64,000 nt of DNA from Candidatus Poribacteria bacterium (GCA_009841255.1 VXMD01000032.1:1-64000); one strand, 5' to 3'. Shown: positions 53,766 through 63,251, counted from the first letter of the stretch. Made by a program: numbers and translations. Notes: a model not told the origin generated them from the sequence alone.

Positions 53766-56606
53766 TCAACGTACCCGTCTTTTTGCGGCTAAGAGTCGAG
53801 TCATCGAAGTTTCGGCAGGCTGTGAAGGTATTGTATCTTCTGTCGTATCTCCATTAGAGAAGATAGTCGCCTCTATCGGTGTTTGCATGACCTGGACATC
53901 TCCGGGACTTCTCACAGATTTCCCACGGAATCGGGCGAGAAACGCAGTGAGATATCTGTTCGTTATGCTGAAACGTCGGAAGATCATCTCTAACACAAAC
54001 AAAATGGCGGCGGCAATCAGTAGCACTCGGGCAAGTGAGATTTGCCTTTCGATGGGTGTTCCAGCAGGTGCCACTATTTGGGCTGGTGTTGGTTCGTAAA
54101 TACCAGTCGTGCCTGCAGCGAGCATCTTTAGCGAGGCGGTATCGACCTGAAACTCCGTGTATTCTGCTGGATAAAGGAGCGACAGGGTTTCAACACTTCT
54201 ACGCCCATCGCTCTCACGCTCAGCCGTGATGATATAGGATCCACTGTCTTGCGTCTGAAATGTGCCACTGTAACGTGTCGGCGTGACCTGTTGAATGCTA
54301 ACGACCTGGCTTGTGCGATCGGGACCTACAACGTGGACCTTGTAAGCGACTTCTGACGGGGTTCGCGTATCGATGTTCACCTCCGCCACGCCGTGATGCA
54401 TAGATACCCTGAGATCGAAGTCGGAGCCTGCACCTGCTACGGGGAGCGTCCAATTGACAACCTGTCCCCAAAATTTCCCGAAGTTGTGCCACGGAATCCA
54501 CGCTTTCGCCCATGCGGGTTTCACGTCGGATGTCCACGCGATTGCCTTCCCTAAGCCGAAATTCCAACCTGCAAGGATCGGTTCATCTTTATGCGAATAG
54601 ATGAACACCTGGGCAGTCTCTTTTTCACTCGTGGCAACATAACCATGAAGTGGTGGTGGCGTGCGGATACCTGACACAATTGATTCAGTTGTCGTAGCAA
54701 TAACGGGTTGAAAAGGTTCTTGAACGATATAACGCTGTGTTTCTTGGACGGCTTCCGTTAAAATCGCTGGCAATTGTTGAACGTTTTTCACAAAAACAGC
54801 ACGCCCGCCCCCGTTCTCTGCGAACTGTGTGAGGAGTTCCTTGTTCGCGTCGCCTATAGCGATTGTTGTGATACCGATCTGTGCTTCAGCAATTTGTTCG
54901 GCTAAGTGAAGAAAAGCGGACGTATCATCATCCGATTTACCGTCAGATAAGAGAACGATGTACTTCCGTTTCGCGTCATTTGCTTCGAGCATCTCATAGG
55001 CTCGCTTCGTAGCCTCTTTCATCTTCGTGGTGCCGCCTGTGGGTCTAAGCCGACTCACGGTCTGGCGGAGCGCGCCGTGATCAGATGTAAGATTTGAGAT
55101 AGTGTGAACGTCTACATTGAAACCGAGAATTCCCGCCTCATCTTCCTCATCAAGATTACGGATACCGGCACGAACCCCTTCAATTGCGAGTCCAATCTTC
55201 TGCCGCGTTTCGACGTAGTTTGCCATACTCCCTGATGTATCAAGCACGAAAACGATTGCGACAGCATCCTTGCGTTCACGCGGTGTCATCTCCACGGGGA
55301 GCGTGCGCTCCAACGCCGTATCGGTATATCCTCCGGGTCCATAAGCACGTTCACCGCCGATAACCACCAATCCGTGTCCGAGGTCTCGGACGTAATTTTC
55401 GATGTTCTGCAACTGTTCAGATGAGAGTGTCTCTGCAGAAACATTGCTCAGGATCAGGACATCGCTCCGCTGGAGTTCCACCAACTCCGCTGGTATCTCT
55501 GTTGGGGATATGGTCTCGACAACGAAGCCGTTCTCCTCAAGAACGGTTTCCAGTTCAGCGCGACGCCCAGAGTCCCTTTCCAACGGGTGGGAACCCCGGT
55601 TAGAAACCGCATCTACCTGGTCGGGGGAAACCGCAGTGTGTGCCAGATCCCCTTCTACATACAAGGCATGCAGTTTATCCTGAATTGTCACAATCGCGTG
55701 CCCCTGATTATTTTCGGGAATTTCATCGGTTACGTTCAGTTTCAGTGTGTACCTATAACTTCCGTCCTCCAAAAACTGTTCAGAGGTTAAAGGAAGGGCA
55801 TGTGTGCCGTCTAGCAATGTCCATTCAAACACATCAATTGATCGGTCCTCGCGAGACAGGGTAGCGACTAATGTGGGGATACTACCATCCGTTTCAATCA
55901 CTACATTAATCTCAAAACGTTGCCCTTTGCGCACCTGAGTCGGCACCTGTAATTGAACGACTCGGACCGCGTCGTTAACAGTGGTAAGCGGTATCGTTAA
56001 TATCTCGGCACCGCTTGCCGAGAGCAACGGTAGATAGTCTTTGAGGGATGTTCCACCCGTGTTGTGGATTCCGTCGCTAAATAGGACGATCCGTTGATGG
56101 TAATTCTCTGGTAATAAGGCGATTGCACGCTTGAGTGCGGTAAGTACATCGGTACCATCTCGTCGGACCGTTTGTTCTGCGAGGGTTTCCAGGGACACTA
56201 TCGGTACAATTTCCGTTGGTTGATCTTGTTTCTGACGGATTTCCAGTAGGACTGCGGCTTCCCTTGCAAAACTAATAATACCGAATGTGTCAGTCGGTTT
56301 CAATTGTGTAACAGTGGTGTCTATCTGTGTGCGCACCTGTTCGTATTGCGCGGACTGGATGCTTTCGGAAGTATCAATGAGGAAAACGACAGCAAGCCGT
56401 TGTTCTTGGTGGGTCCGGTGCAGGTTGGCTAAGGCGAGGATTGCACAGAGAAGGGCAGCTCCCCTAAGGCAGAAAGTTACGCGCTTTCGCCATTTCACTG
56501 TGCTAAGGTGTGCTCCCCGCTGCACAAAGATTAGCACCGGAATCGCCACAAGCAGAATTAGGAAGAGCGGAGTTCGAAAATCAAACATCTTTTTAATTAT
56601 GGACAT
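53766..56606 (-). CDS. Membrane protein with two VWA domains and a GATase-like domain
   Basis: 946 residues. N-terminal membrane helices (LFLILLVAIPVLIFV, LRGAALLCAILALANL) are followed by VWA 1 (LAVVFLIDTSESIQSA), a middle glutamine-amidotransferase-like segment (LVVIGGERAYGPGGY), and VWA 2 (DAVAIVFVLDTSGSMANYV with a complete MIDAS DxSxS). Further beta-domains and a C-terminal membrane helix (VLLIAAAILFVLEMIF) follow. This is the plan of large periplasm-facing VWA proteins near BatA-type operons, of unknown process. No AAA+ partner is next to it. Confidence 0.82.
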   Translation of the reverse strand: MSIIKKMFDFRTPLFLILLVAIPVLIFVQRGAHLSTVKWRKRVTFCLRGAALLCAILALANLHRTHQEQRLAVVFLIDTSESIQSAQYEQVRTQIDTTVTQLKPTDTFGIISFAREAAVLLEIRQKQDQPTEIVPIVSLETLAEQTVRRDGTDVLTALKRAIALLPENYHQRIVLFSDGIHNTGGTSLKDYLPLLSASGAEILTIPLTTVNDAVRVVQLQVPTQVRKGQRFEINVVIETDGSIPTLVATLSREDRSIDVFEWTLLDGTHALPLTSEQFLEDGSYRYTLKLNVTDEIPENNQGHAIVTIQDKLHALYVEGDLAHTAVSPDQVDAVSNRGSHPLERDSGRRAELETVLEENGFVVETISPTEIPAELVELQRSDVLILSNVSAETLSSEQLQNIENYVRDLGHGLVVIGGERAYGPGGYTDTALERTLPVEMTPRERKDAVAIVFVLDTSGSMANYVETRQKIGLAIEGVRAGIRNLDEEDEAGILGFNVDVHTISNLTSDHGALRQTVSRLRPTGGTTKMKEATKRAYEMLEANDAKRKYIVLLSDGKSDDDTSAFLHLAEQIAEAQIGITTIAIGDANKELLTQFAENGGGRAVFVKNVQQLPAILTEAVQETQRYIVQEPFQPVIATTTESIVSGIRTPPPLHGYVATSEKETAQVFIYSHKDEPILAGWNFGLGKAIAWTSDVKPAWAKAWIPWHNFGKFWGQVVNWTLPVAGAGSDFDLRVSMHHGVAEVNIDTRTPSEVAYKVHVVGPDRTSQVVSIQQVTPTRYSGTFQTQDSGSYIITAERESDGRRSVETLSLLYPAEYTEFQVDTASLKMLAAGTTGIYEPTPAQIVAPAGTPIERQISLARVLLIAAAILFVLEMIFRRFSITNRYLTAFLARFRGKSVRSPGDVQVMQTPIEATIFSNGDTTEDTIPSQPAETSMTRLLAAKRRVR

Positions 56607-56741
56607 CTGGGCGCCGCTCCATTACATTACGCGGCGGTTTCTGATCAATTTCAAGAAAGCTGAGCTGTGGGAGGGGTTTCTAACCCCGATTCTTAGCGAT
56701 GGAATCTCAGTAGAGAAATATAGTGGATTGAGAATTGTCCG
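56607..56741. repeat. Short gap with REP-like hairpin
   Basis: GGGGTT-TCT-AACCCC at 56673-56687, of the same design as 21779 and 41217. Also CTCCATTACATTACG near 56617, related to 45002. Confidence 0.6.
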
Positions 56742-58439
56742 CTATTGGTTGCGGAGTTCTTCGAAATACGCTTCTGCCGTTTGTGTTTCCGCAGCGTGCG
56801 ACATGTTGTAGCGTTCGCACAACGTGATATATTCCGCAATCAGCGTTTGCCGTTTCTGAGCGGGCATCTCGCCCCCAGCAACGAGCATCGCTTTGTAGGC
56901 AGGGATAGAGGCTTTTTCCACACGCGCTCGGATCTCCATCTTCTCAGCGCGTGCTAATGCTTGCTGAAAATAGTCAAAAATAGTCTGTGTGCTCTCTGGA
57001 TCTAAGCCAACGTCTTCTGGCGTTGGGAAACACCGTGGATGAAGACCTTTCGCCTCAACGTTGTCGTGGAGGAAGGTGATATACTCGAAGATCGGAGGTG
57101 CAGCGGCTTCGTAATGGAGATTCACAAATTCGGTTAAAAGTGCGTCGGCGTCGAGATGTGGGTTCCAGATGAGGTGTGAGATTAAGTAATTCCGTAGATC
57201 GGAAAATTCGCCTGTTAACCCGTTGCCGTTTGCCTGCATGAAGACACCTTTGGCGTTGTTACGTAAGAAATAACGAACATTCGGAGCAATACTCCGCAGA
57301 TTCGGGAACGGCAAATCGTAGGCTCGGAAATTGGTGTTATAATTCCATATCCAGATGTCTTCACAGATTTTCCCCCACGCAATGGTATCTTGACAGAAGG
57401 CTTGGTTTTGCTCGCAATCAGGATTGTCAATGGCGTGAAGGGTACAACATTCAATGCTACAGAGTTGAATTTGCACGTTGTGTCGCGGTGTCACCGTCTT
57501 CGGTGGTTTGCGGGTGTACCAATACGCCAACGTACCCACCTTGACATGCGGATGCGCTTTCTCAATTCGTTCTGCAACGGCATTGACGAAGGTCAATTGC
57601 GATCCCATCGGCGAGCCTTCTGCTACATTGAGTGCCTCACACGGTTCACATCGGCAGTATGCCGCCGTATCGGCTTGACTCACACTGATGTTGGTGGCTT
57701 CTGGCCGCTCCGTGAGCTGCTGGATTGCGGATTCCGCAGCAATTTCGATAACTTCCGGGTTCGTTACACACAGCTGCGGGCCCCCACCGTGTGTATCTGT
57801 ATCCCGATTTCCGTCTATGAGGGCATAATACTCAGGATGGCTTTCGCCATACGTGCCGTAAGGGACTAATGCGTGAAATGAGTGGTTGATCAGCTGCTGT
57901 TGGGTTTTTCCACCGAGGTTTTCTGCATCCGTGACGGTGTTAACTTTCCGTTTCGCCGCGAATCCTGGGACTTCCGAGTTCTCTCGGTAGTAACTCCATC
58001 GGAACGAAAAAGGTGGGGAGTAGGTGTAACTGCCACACAAGATTTTCAGCGTCGATGCATCGGGGACGTAGGTATGCTCAGCGGTCAAAAATCGGATACC
58101 GACGAGTTCCTCAAGGAATTGATACACGGCGTAGAGGGTTCCACGCGGTTTGCCCCCGTTAATTTGAATCCCCCCACTTTCAACGGCGATTTCGATATCC
58201 TCATCACCCAAGGCAGCTGATCCGTTGATGGTGATTTGTCCACGATTCGGAGCGTCTCGCTGTGTATTCAGTAGCAACGTCAGTCCGGTTGCTTGGCTGA
58301 ACCATTTTTGGAACTCTTCGGCAGCATATCGCTCAGAAGCGGTAGCGTCATCGGAGATAACGATGTGCCAATCCTGCACTGTTGAAATTGATAAAACCTC
58401 ACCAGAGGAGCGAAACACGAGAGTTTCATGCGTTGACAT
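56742..58439 (-). CDS. DUF4838-family protein
   Basis: 565 residues from the ATG at 58439 (GAGGTT upstream). The N-terminus, ASERYAAEEFQKWFSQATG then GGKPRGTLYAVYQFLEELVGIRFL, is the alpha-glucuronidase-like beta-sandwich that precedes DUF4838. The main domain has NISVSQADTAAYCRCEPC and WIWNYNTNFRAYDLPFPNL. DUF4838 proteins are suspected carbohydrate-active enzymes with no settled reaction. It is the last gene of an operon with a nucleoside-type MFS transporter (14 bp gap). No signal peptide is seen from this start. Confidence 0.82.
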   Translation of the reverse strand: MSTHETLVFRSSGEVLSISTVQDWHIVISDDATASERYAAEEFQKWFSQATGLTLLLNTQRDAPNRGQITINGSAALGDEDIEIAVESGGIQINGGKPRGTLYAVYQFLEELVGIRFLTAEHTYVPDASTLKILCGSYTYSPPFSFRWSYYRENSEVPGFAAKRKVNTVTDAENLGGKTQQQLINHSFHALVPYGTYGESHPEYYALIDGNRDTDTHGGGPQLCVTNPEVIEIAAESAIQQLTERPEATNISVSQADTAAYCRCEPCEALNVAEGSPMGSQLTFVNAVAERIEKAHPHVKVGTLAYWYTRKPPKTVTPRHNVQIQLCSIECCTLHAIDNPDCEQNQAFCQDTIAWGKICEDIWIWNYNTNFRAYDLPFPNLRSIAPNVRYFLRNNAKGVFMQANGNGLTGEFSDLRNYLISHLIWNPHLDADALLTEFVNLHYEAAAPPIFEYITFLHDNVEAKGLHPRCFPTPEDVGLDPESTQTIFDYFQQALARAEKMEIRARVEKASIPAYKAMLVAGGEMPAQKRQTLIAEYITLCERYNMSHAAETQTAEAYFEELRNQ

Positions 58440-58453
58440 AACGTTAACCTCAA

Positions 58454-59713
58454 TTACGTGCTTGCGGTGTCTTGTTCGATTGCATCTGCATCCGCCTGAT
58501 ACTTCTTTTCGTTGAATAGGAAAATAAAGACGATTGCGGCAAGGACTGTTACAACAATCGGCACTATAAAGATTTTCGCCCACGCGTGTCCACCTTCTGC
58601 ATAAGCGAAGTAGTCATGAACACGTCCACTGACAATGTGTCCTACCAACATCCCGAACCCGTTGGTAACAAAGAGGAGGAGTGATTGAGAACTCGCACGA
58701 ATATCTTGCGGACTCAACCGTTCCACGGCGATCATTCCACCGACAAAGAAGAATGAGTAACAGATACCGTGCAATGTTTGCGCACCGATTACCAGCCATA
58801 CCGGTTGCCCAATGGCAAAGATGGCGTAACGAACGGGCCATGCAAGGATACCCAAAAAGATAGTAAACCGCATGCCAAAACGCCGCAGACACGGAAATAG
58901 AAGGATCATCAGTAGCACTTCGGCAACTTGACCGAGACTCATCGCTAAATTGGCAGTACTATTCGCTAATCCAACACCGTGTTCTACCTCGGTTAGAAAC
59001 AGATAGGTCAAGTTGTAATAGAATGGGAGTTCAATAGCAACGACGAAGGAGATAATCAGTAGCACAGCGAAGTTTCGATTTGAAACAAGGGAGAAGGCTT
59101 CAAGAAAAGCGTAAGGATTTTTCGCCTCTTTGCTCGGTGGTGTATTTGGCAACGTCAGGCAGTAGGCACCCATAATGAATGAAAGGACGGCGCCGAAGAG
59201 GAGGCAATCGCCGACGTGTGGTAAGGTTGGCTCTTGTCCTTCCCAGAATCGGAGATACCAGCTCAGTATCCAGTTAATCGCGATCCAGCCGAGTGTGCCG
59301 AAGACCCGTATATTTCCGAATTTGTCTGACTGCCCCATGTGATGGAAAGCGATGGCGTTCGTCAACGCGATCGTCGGCATATAGAGAATGGCATGCAGGA
59401 AAATTGCGCCCCACATCATCGGGAAACTTGTCTGCTTCCATGCGAAAAGCAGGCAGACGCCCCCAAGCAGGTGAGAGATGGCGGCAAATACTTGCGCTGG
59501 CATTAAGCGATCGGCGACCCATCCTGCGATGATCGGAGAAATTATCGAACCGATAGCAGTTGTACCAAAGACGTAACTAATCTGTTTACCGGTAAACCCA
59601 AGATTTTGCATGTGCCCCGCAATGAGCACCGCCCACGCGCCCCATATCGCGAACTGTAGAAACATCATTCCCGACAATCGCGCGAAGGTTCCCAATTCTG
59701 TTTGTCTATTCAT
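58454..59713 (-). CDS. MFS transporter, NupG/nucleoside-symporter family
   Basis: 419 residues with about 12 hydrophobic helices. FLQFAIWGAWAVLIAGHMQNLGFTGKQISYVFGTTAIGSIISPIIAGWVADRL is the start typical of the nucleoside:H+ symporter family. It probably brings a nucleoside or sugar-like compound into the cell. It lies 14 bp after the cysteine hydrolase and 14 bp before the DUF4838 gene. The substrate is unproven. Confidence 0.8.
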   Translation of the reverse strand: MNRQTELGTFARLSGMMFLQFAIWGAWAVLIAGHMQNLGFTGKQISYVFGTTAIGSIISPIIAGWVADRLMPAQVFAAISHLLGGVCLLFAWKQTSFPMMWGAIFLHAILYMPTIALTNAIAFHHMGQSDKFGNIRVFGTLGWIAINWILSWYLRFWEGQEPTLPHVGDCLLFGAVLSFIMGAYCLTLPNTPPSKEAKNPYAFLEAFSLVSNRNFAVLLIISFVVAIELPFYYNLTYLFLTEVEHGVGLANSTANLAMSLGQVAEVLLMILLFPCLRRFGMRFTIFLGILAWPVRYAIFAIGQPVWLVIGAQTLHGICYSFFFVGGMIAVERLSPQDIRASSQSLLLFVTNGFGMLVGHIVSGRVHDYFAYAEGGHAWAKIFIVPIVVTVLAAIVFIFLFNEKKYQADADAIEQDTAST

Positions 59714-59727
59714 TTTTTACTTATTCC

Positions 59728-60768
59728 TCAAAAAATCGGCTCTGTTGACTGTACCACGTGCATTCCGGCATCCGAAACCTTAGCGAACACTTCGTCTGCG
59801 GGTTCCGTGTAATCCACCACGCCAGGTACAACAACGGGTGAAGTCAGGTCATCCACCAGGTAGATTTTCTTGGCTAATTCAGTATCCGTTTGCTGAATTT
59901 CTGTGAGTAGATCGCTAACTGTCCAAGCAACACAGTGGCTTTTCGCCTGTCCAGCGATAACGACTCGGTCGTATCCGAGAAGCATTTCAAGGAAAGCACT
60001 GTTTTTTTCGTCAATTGGCTTCCCATCTGGATCGTCGAGGACTTCCGGACGCAAGACTGAATAGTTCTCAGTCAATGGATTCCGCCCTTTGATTTCATAA
60101 TGTATCTGGGTCCTGCGAGCAATGGCGTGGAAAAAGCAGGCTTCGTCAACTGCGGAGACAACGGCATGCCCAATCCCACCGAGCATTGCATGGTAGGGCC
60201 ATATCGCGAGTGGATACTTTCCATCGGCAGTGAGGGTTTTAACGTAGTGTTCGCCGTACGCTTTGAGCCATGCGTATTGATTGGATTCTGGGACTTGGGG
60301 CGGAAAATTTATACTACCGACAACAGCGGGATTGACGCGCCAGTTGCCTGTCTCAATATCAGCCTGTGTAATTAGGGTCTGTAAGGGTGCGGGATGTTCG
60401 CCTGTGTCGTTAATCCAGAAAACCTCGTGGAATATCTGCATCGCCGTATGTGTGTCGAGTGTGCAAGCGATTTTGGTAATATGGGGTAGGTTGCGATAGA
60501 TAAATTGACACAAACGGATGTTGTCCTCTACCGCGCCATTGCCGGATCTGCCGCCGACAAAAAGCTCAAAACCGGGAATACAGAACGTATTTTGGACATC
60601 AACGAGCAATAAGCAGGTCCGAAAACCATCCTCGAATGCAGGAGGGATTGCATGTTCCTGCGCCCATGCCTGTGCCTCGCCTTGGCGTTCTTGATAAGGA
60701 ATCCGCCAGACGTGGTTTACCTGACCGGCATCAAAATGTGAAGGGACGGGCAGTTGAGGTATCAGCAT
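59728..60768 (-). CDS. Isochorismatase/nicotinamidase-family cysteine hydrolase
   Basis: 346 residues, longer than a plain nicotinamidase. Catalytic Asp D57 in TCLLLVDVQNTFCIPG and Cys C279 in VVIAGQAKSHCVAWTV; AIWPYHAMLGGIGHAV holds the region of the catalytic Lys and metal His. It hydrolyses amides or related bonds. With the nucleoside-type transporter it may belong to a salvage route, for example of nicotinamide-like compounds; that is inference. Confidence 0.82.
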   Translation of the reverse strand: MLIPQLPVPSHFDAGQVNHVWRIPYQERQGEAQAWAQEHAIPPAFEDGFRTCLLLVDVQNTFCIPGFELFVGGRSGNGAVEDNIRLCQFIYRNLPHITKIACTLDTHTAMQIFHEVFWINDTGEHPAPLQTLITQADIETGNWRVNPAVVGSINFPPQVPESNQYAWLKAYGEHYVKTLTADGKYPLAIWPYHAMLGGIGHAVVSAVDEACFFHAIARRTQIHYEIKGRNPLTENYSVLRPEVLDDPDGKPIDEKNSAFLEMLLGYDRVVIAGQAKSHCVAWTVSDLLTEIQQTDTELAKKIYLVDDLTSPVVVPGVVDYTEPADEVFAKVSDAGMHVVQSTEPIF

Positions 60769-60785
60769 CTCTTTTGTCCTTTGCC

Positions 60786-60821
60786 TTTTAATTTTCCTTG
60801 CGGTTCGATGAGGTGGGTTTG
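60786..60821 (-). repeat. Leader repeat upstream of the cysteine hydrolase
   Basis: Minus strand AAACCCACCTCATCGAACCG then CAAGGAAAATTAAAAGG. The repeat end is about 20-25 bases from the ATG here, and a second AAGGA nearer the ATG is the likely ribosome site. Confidence 0.65.
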
Positions 60822-60843
60822 CGCATTGACAACTGTTATTGAG

Positions 60844-60872
60844 ATTTTAGAGGATTCCGCAGTTTTTATCAA
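60844..60872 (-). promoter_or_regulatory. Promoter of the cysteine hydrolase operon
   Basis: Minus strand TTGATA (60872-60867) and TAAAAT (60849-60844), 17 bases apart. The mirror promoter for the opposite operon uses the same two hexamers. Confidence 0.75.
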
Positions 60873-60882
60873 TAAAAATCTC

Positions 60883-60911
60883 TTGATATATGCTACAAGA
60901 TGCGTTAAAAT
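60883..60911 (+). promoter_or_regulatory. Promoter of the receiver-pair operon
   Basis: TTGATA (60883-60888) and TAAAAT (60906-60911), 17 bases apart, about 50 bases before the ATG at 60964. Confidence 0.75.
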
Positions 60912-60963
60912 TAAAAAGAAATTCCTCAGTTAGTCTCTTTTGTGAATAAACATATAAAACGAA

Positions 60964-61563
60964 ATGAGAAAATTTTTTAATCCACTCCCAGACTTAGACG
61001 ACAGACTTGATCGCGTAGAGGATCGGATGCGGCAAGTGCGCAGGAGCCTTGACCGACAAGTAGACGAGGCACTCATTCCGCTTGATATTCAAGAGGACTT
61101 TAGCATCTCTGAATTGGAAGGCGATGTGATGCTCGTTTCACGCAACGACGATTTACACGACAAGGTGAGAAATCTCCTTCGCTCCGAAGGCTACGGGTGC
61201 GATATTCCTGAACGGACCTCGGAAGCCATCGGTCTGCTGAAATTATACAAATATCGGATGATAATTGCCGATTGTGTCCACCGGTCGCGGTGGCGACTCT
61301 TTGAATATGTCAAGCGGTATCAACCTTATGTGAAGATTATCACAATTGTTCCCAACGACGGGAGAGCGCGTGAAGCGATGACCTGGGGGAGTTACAGTTT
61401 CCTAATGGGACGAGATTTTGATCCAGAGCAGTTGCGCACGTGTCTCACAAGTTCGCTTAAATTGAAGCATCGCGTCTGCTGGTTATTAGCGCACGGCGAG
61501 CGTTGCAACCGCTCGTGTGTCGATAGTTTCCAATCTGATGAAGATTTCGGAGAAATTGAATGA
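60964..61563 (+). CDS. Receiver-like protein with C-terminal Cys motif (copy 1)
   Basis: 199 residues. Residues 1-40 are a charged helix (coiled-coil-like DRLDRVEDRMRQVRR). Residues about 50-170 look like a CheY-type receiver (GDVMLVSRNDDLHDKVRNLLRSEGY, MIIADCVH with a candidate phospho-Asp, VKIITIVPN). The end, VCWLLAHGERCNRSCVDSF, has three Cys in a C-x8-C-x3-C pattern. No output domain is known for this end. It overlaps its paralogue by 4 bp (ATGA). The family is not recognised. Confidence 0.65.
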   Translation: MRKFFNPLPDLDDRLDRVEDRMRQVRRSLDRQVDEALIPLDIQEDFSISELEGDVMLVSRNDDLHDKVRNLLRSEGYGCDIPERTSEAIGLLKLYKYRMIIADCVHRSRWRLFEYVKRYQPYVKIITIVPNDGRAREAMTWGSYSFLMGRDFDPEQLRTCLTSSLKLKHRVCWLLAHGERCNRSCVDSFQSDEDFGEIE

Positions 61564-62141
61564 AGCCCCGCACTGATGCTCACTCCCTCCTACAACAACG
61601 ACTGAAACAGGCGGAACGTCAGACGCACGTTGCTCGCTACCAACTTCAACGTAAGGTCAAGACGGCACTCGGACCGCTTGATATTCAGGAAGCGCAAGGG
61701 GTCTCACAAGTCCAAGGCGATGTGTTGTTTGTGGGTTATCATGCGAATGTCCGACGGAGGGTGGAAGATGTGCTCCGTTCTGAGGGATACCGATACGATG
61801 CTGTTGAGGCTGAAGATGCCCCGAGTTTTTTGCGACTTGCACGCTATCGCCTCGTTATTTTTGATTGGACCTCGCGCGGATATTGGCGAATTTTTAACGA
61901 CGTTCGCAGAAATAAAAAGCACATCAAAATCGTTGTCCTCGTCACGAGCGAAGCGCGTGCAAAGGCAACGATGGACGGCGGCGGTTATAGCTACATCTGG
62001 GGCGCGGAGTTCGATCCTGAGCAACTGCGGACGTGCTTGCGGAGTGCATTGCAACTACGGCATCCCGTCTGTGCGTTGCTTAAAAACAGCGAACCTTGCA
62101 ACCGATCATGTGTCTATAATTATGAACCGGATTTAGCCTGA
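61560..62141 (+). CDS. Receiver-like protein with C-terminal Cys motif (copy 2)
   Basis: 193 residues, clearly a paralogue of the gene before: PLDIQEAQGVSQVQGDVLFVGYH, RLVIFDWTS, FDPEQLRTCLRSALQLRHPVCALL. The Cys end is EPCNRSCVYNY, preserving the C-x8-C-x3-C pattern. Tandem duplication in an operon with a shared promoter at 60883. A metal or disulfide role for the Cys motif is inference. Confidence 0.65.
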   Translation: MKPRTDAHSLLQQRLKQAERQTHVARYQLQRKVKTALGPLDIQEAQGVSQVQGDVLFVGYHANVRRRVEDVLRSEGYRYDAVEAEDAPSFLRLARYRLVIFDWTSRGYWRIFNDVRRNKKHIKIVVLVTSEARAKATMDGGGYSYIWGAEFDPEQLRTCLRSALQLRHPVCALLKNSEPCNRSCVYNYEPDLA

Positions 62142-62202
62142 GAATAGAATAAATCCATTCCTTGGATTACATTAACCCAAGTTGCCACCGTTTATAGACA
62201 TA

Positions 62203-62230
62203 GCACTCCGCTGGAGTGCGGGGTTTTCCT
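62203..62230. terminator. Hairpin after the receiver pair
   Basis: GCACTCC-GCT-GGAGTGC followed by GGGGTTTTCC. Weak U-run, so a terminator role is only probable; a second palindrome CACCCC-TA-CGGGGTG lies at 62269-62283. Confidence 0.45.
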
Positions 62231-62380
62231 TGAAACAACGGTTTTCTACTCTCACTGCGAGGCAATATCACCCCTACGGGGTGGGGAAAAGACCGAAGAG
62301 ACCTTTCTGGAATGTGTAAAATCTGTTGGTAGCAAGTTGGATTACATTACGGCTAAGTTCACATTTTGACTACACGAAAA

Positions 62381-62926
62381 ATGGCAAAAAATTTAGAATT
62401 CAAGGGACAGTTTCAATCGCTTGATGGACTCTATCCGAAACTCGCTGATTTAAATGCGGTGCGTCATGAAACCGTACACCAAATTGATACGTATTTTCAT
62501 GTAACGCACATAAAAGACTCTTTGAGATCGGACGTGTGTGAGCCGCGGCTCAAATTGCGTGAAGCGAATGGTTGGTCTGAGGGGTGGCTCATCTATTATG
62601 AGCGTCCGAACCACGATGGGTCTCGCTATAGTGACTATCAACTCTGCGAAATCGCCGATCCGGGGTCCCTCAAAAACTTGCTAACCGTTGCGCTTGGGGT
62701 CAAAACAATTGTAAAGAAACAACGAGAAGTTTGGATGTTCAATCACACCCGTATTCACCTCGATACGGTTGCCGATTTAGGACACTTTGTCGAATTGGAG
62801 ACAGTGTTTCAGGAACAGACCGAAGCCGAGGCGATACATGAACATCAACACGTCAAAGCGGTCCTTCATTTAGATGCTGTGGATCCGATTGCGGTTTCTT
62901 ACAGCGATCTCGTTATGAAAAAATAA
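62381..62926 (+). CDS. CYTH-domain protein
   Basis: 181 residues from the ATG at 62381 (a TTG at 62366 adds five). The CYTH tunnel fold is suggested by ethe N-terminal NLEFKGQF (a variant of ExExK), the QIDTYFHV start, RLKLREANG, LIYYERP, VKKQREVWMF and VADLGHFVELETVF. CYTH enzymes act on triphosphates (adenylate cyclase class IV, thiamine triphosphatase, triphosphatase). A variant of the first Glu motif may alter metal binding. Downstream 67-residue gene follows closely. Confidence 0.78.
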   Translation: MAKNLEFKGQFQSLDGLYPKLADLNAVRHETVHQIDTYFHVTHIKDSLRSDVCEPRLKLREANGWSEGWLIYYERPNHDGSRYSDYQLCEIADPGSLKNLLTVALGVKTIVKKQREVWMFNHTRIHLDTVADLGHFVELETVFQEQTEAEAIHEHQHVKAVLHLDAVDPIAVSYSDLVMKK

Positions 62927-62944
62927 AGATTAGGGGAATTGAAG

Positions 62945-63142
62945 ATGCATCATTCGATATATCAGGAGATATTGGAAGAGTGTGAGAACATGGATAGTGT
63001 CAAACGGAGTAAACTCCTACGGATCTATTTGCACATTCCCTCCTTGCCGAGATTACGGGCTATACAGGCATCGTTGATGGAACTCAAAAGGACATTGCGG
63101 CGTAGAAATGGTTCACTGGTACGTTTTTCAAATGGGGAATAG
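62945..63142 (+). CDS. Small basic hypothetical protein
   Basis: 65 residues from the ATG at 62945 with AGGGGA upstream. Helical and Arg/Lys-rich (SVKRSKLLRIYLHIPSLPRLRAIQASLMELKRTLRRR). Not recognised. Follows the CYTH gene by 18 bp and is followed by a clear terminator, so it ends that operon. Confidence 0.5.
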   Translation: MHHSIYQEILEECENMDSVKRSKLLRIYLHIPSLPRLRAIQASLMELKRTLRRRNGSLVRFSNGE

Positions 63143-63203
63143 TCCATCGTATTTTCCGTAGCATAACACCACTTTTATAATGAACCGATTGTGTATTCTG
63201 AGG

Positions 63204-63233
63204 AGCGTGCTTTGATAGCGCGCTTTTTCTTTT
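63204..63233 (+). terminator. Rho-independent terminator after the CYTH operon
   Basis: AGCGTGC and GCGCGCT pair (one G-U) around TTTGATA, then TTTTCTTTT. Confidence 0.8.
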
Positions 63234-63251
63234 CGGAAGAACTCTAAAATA

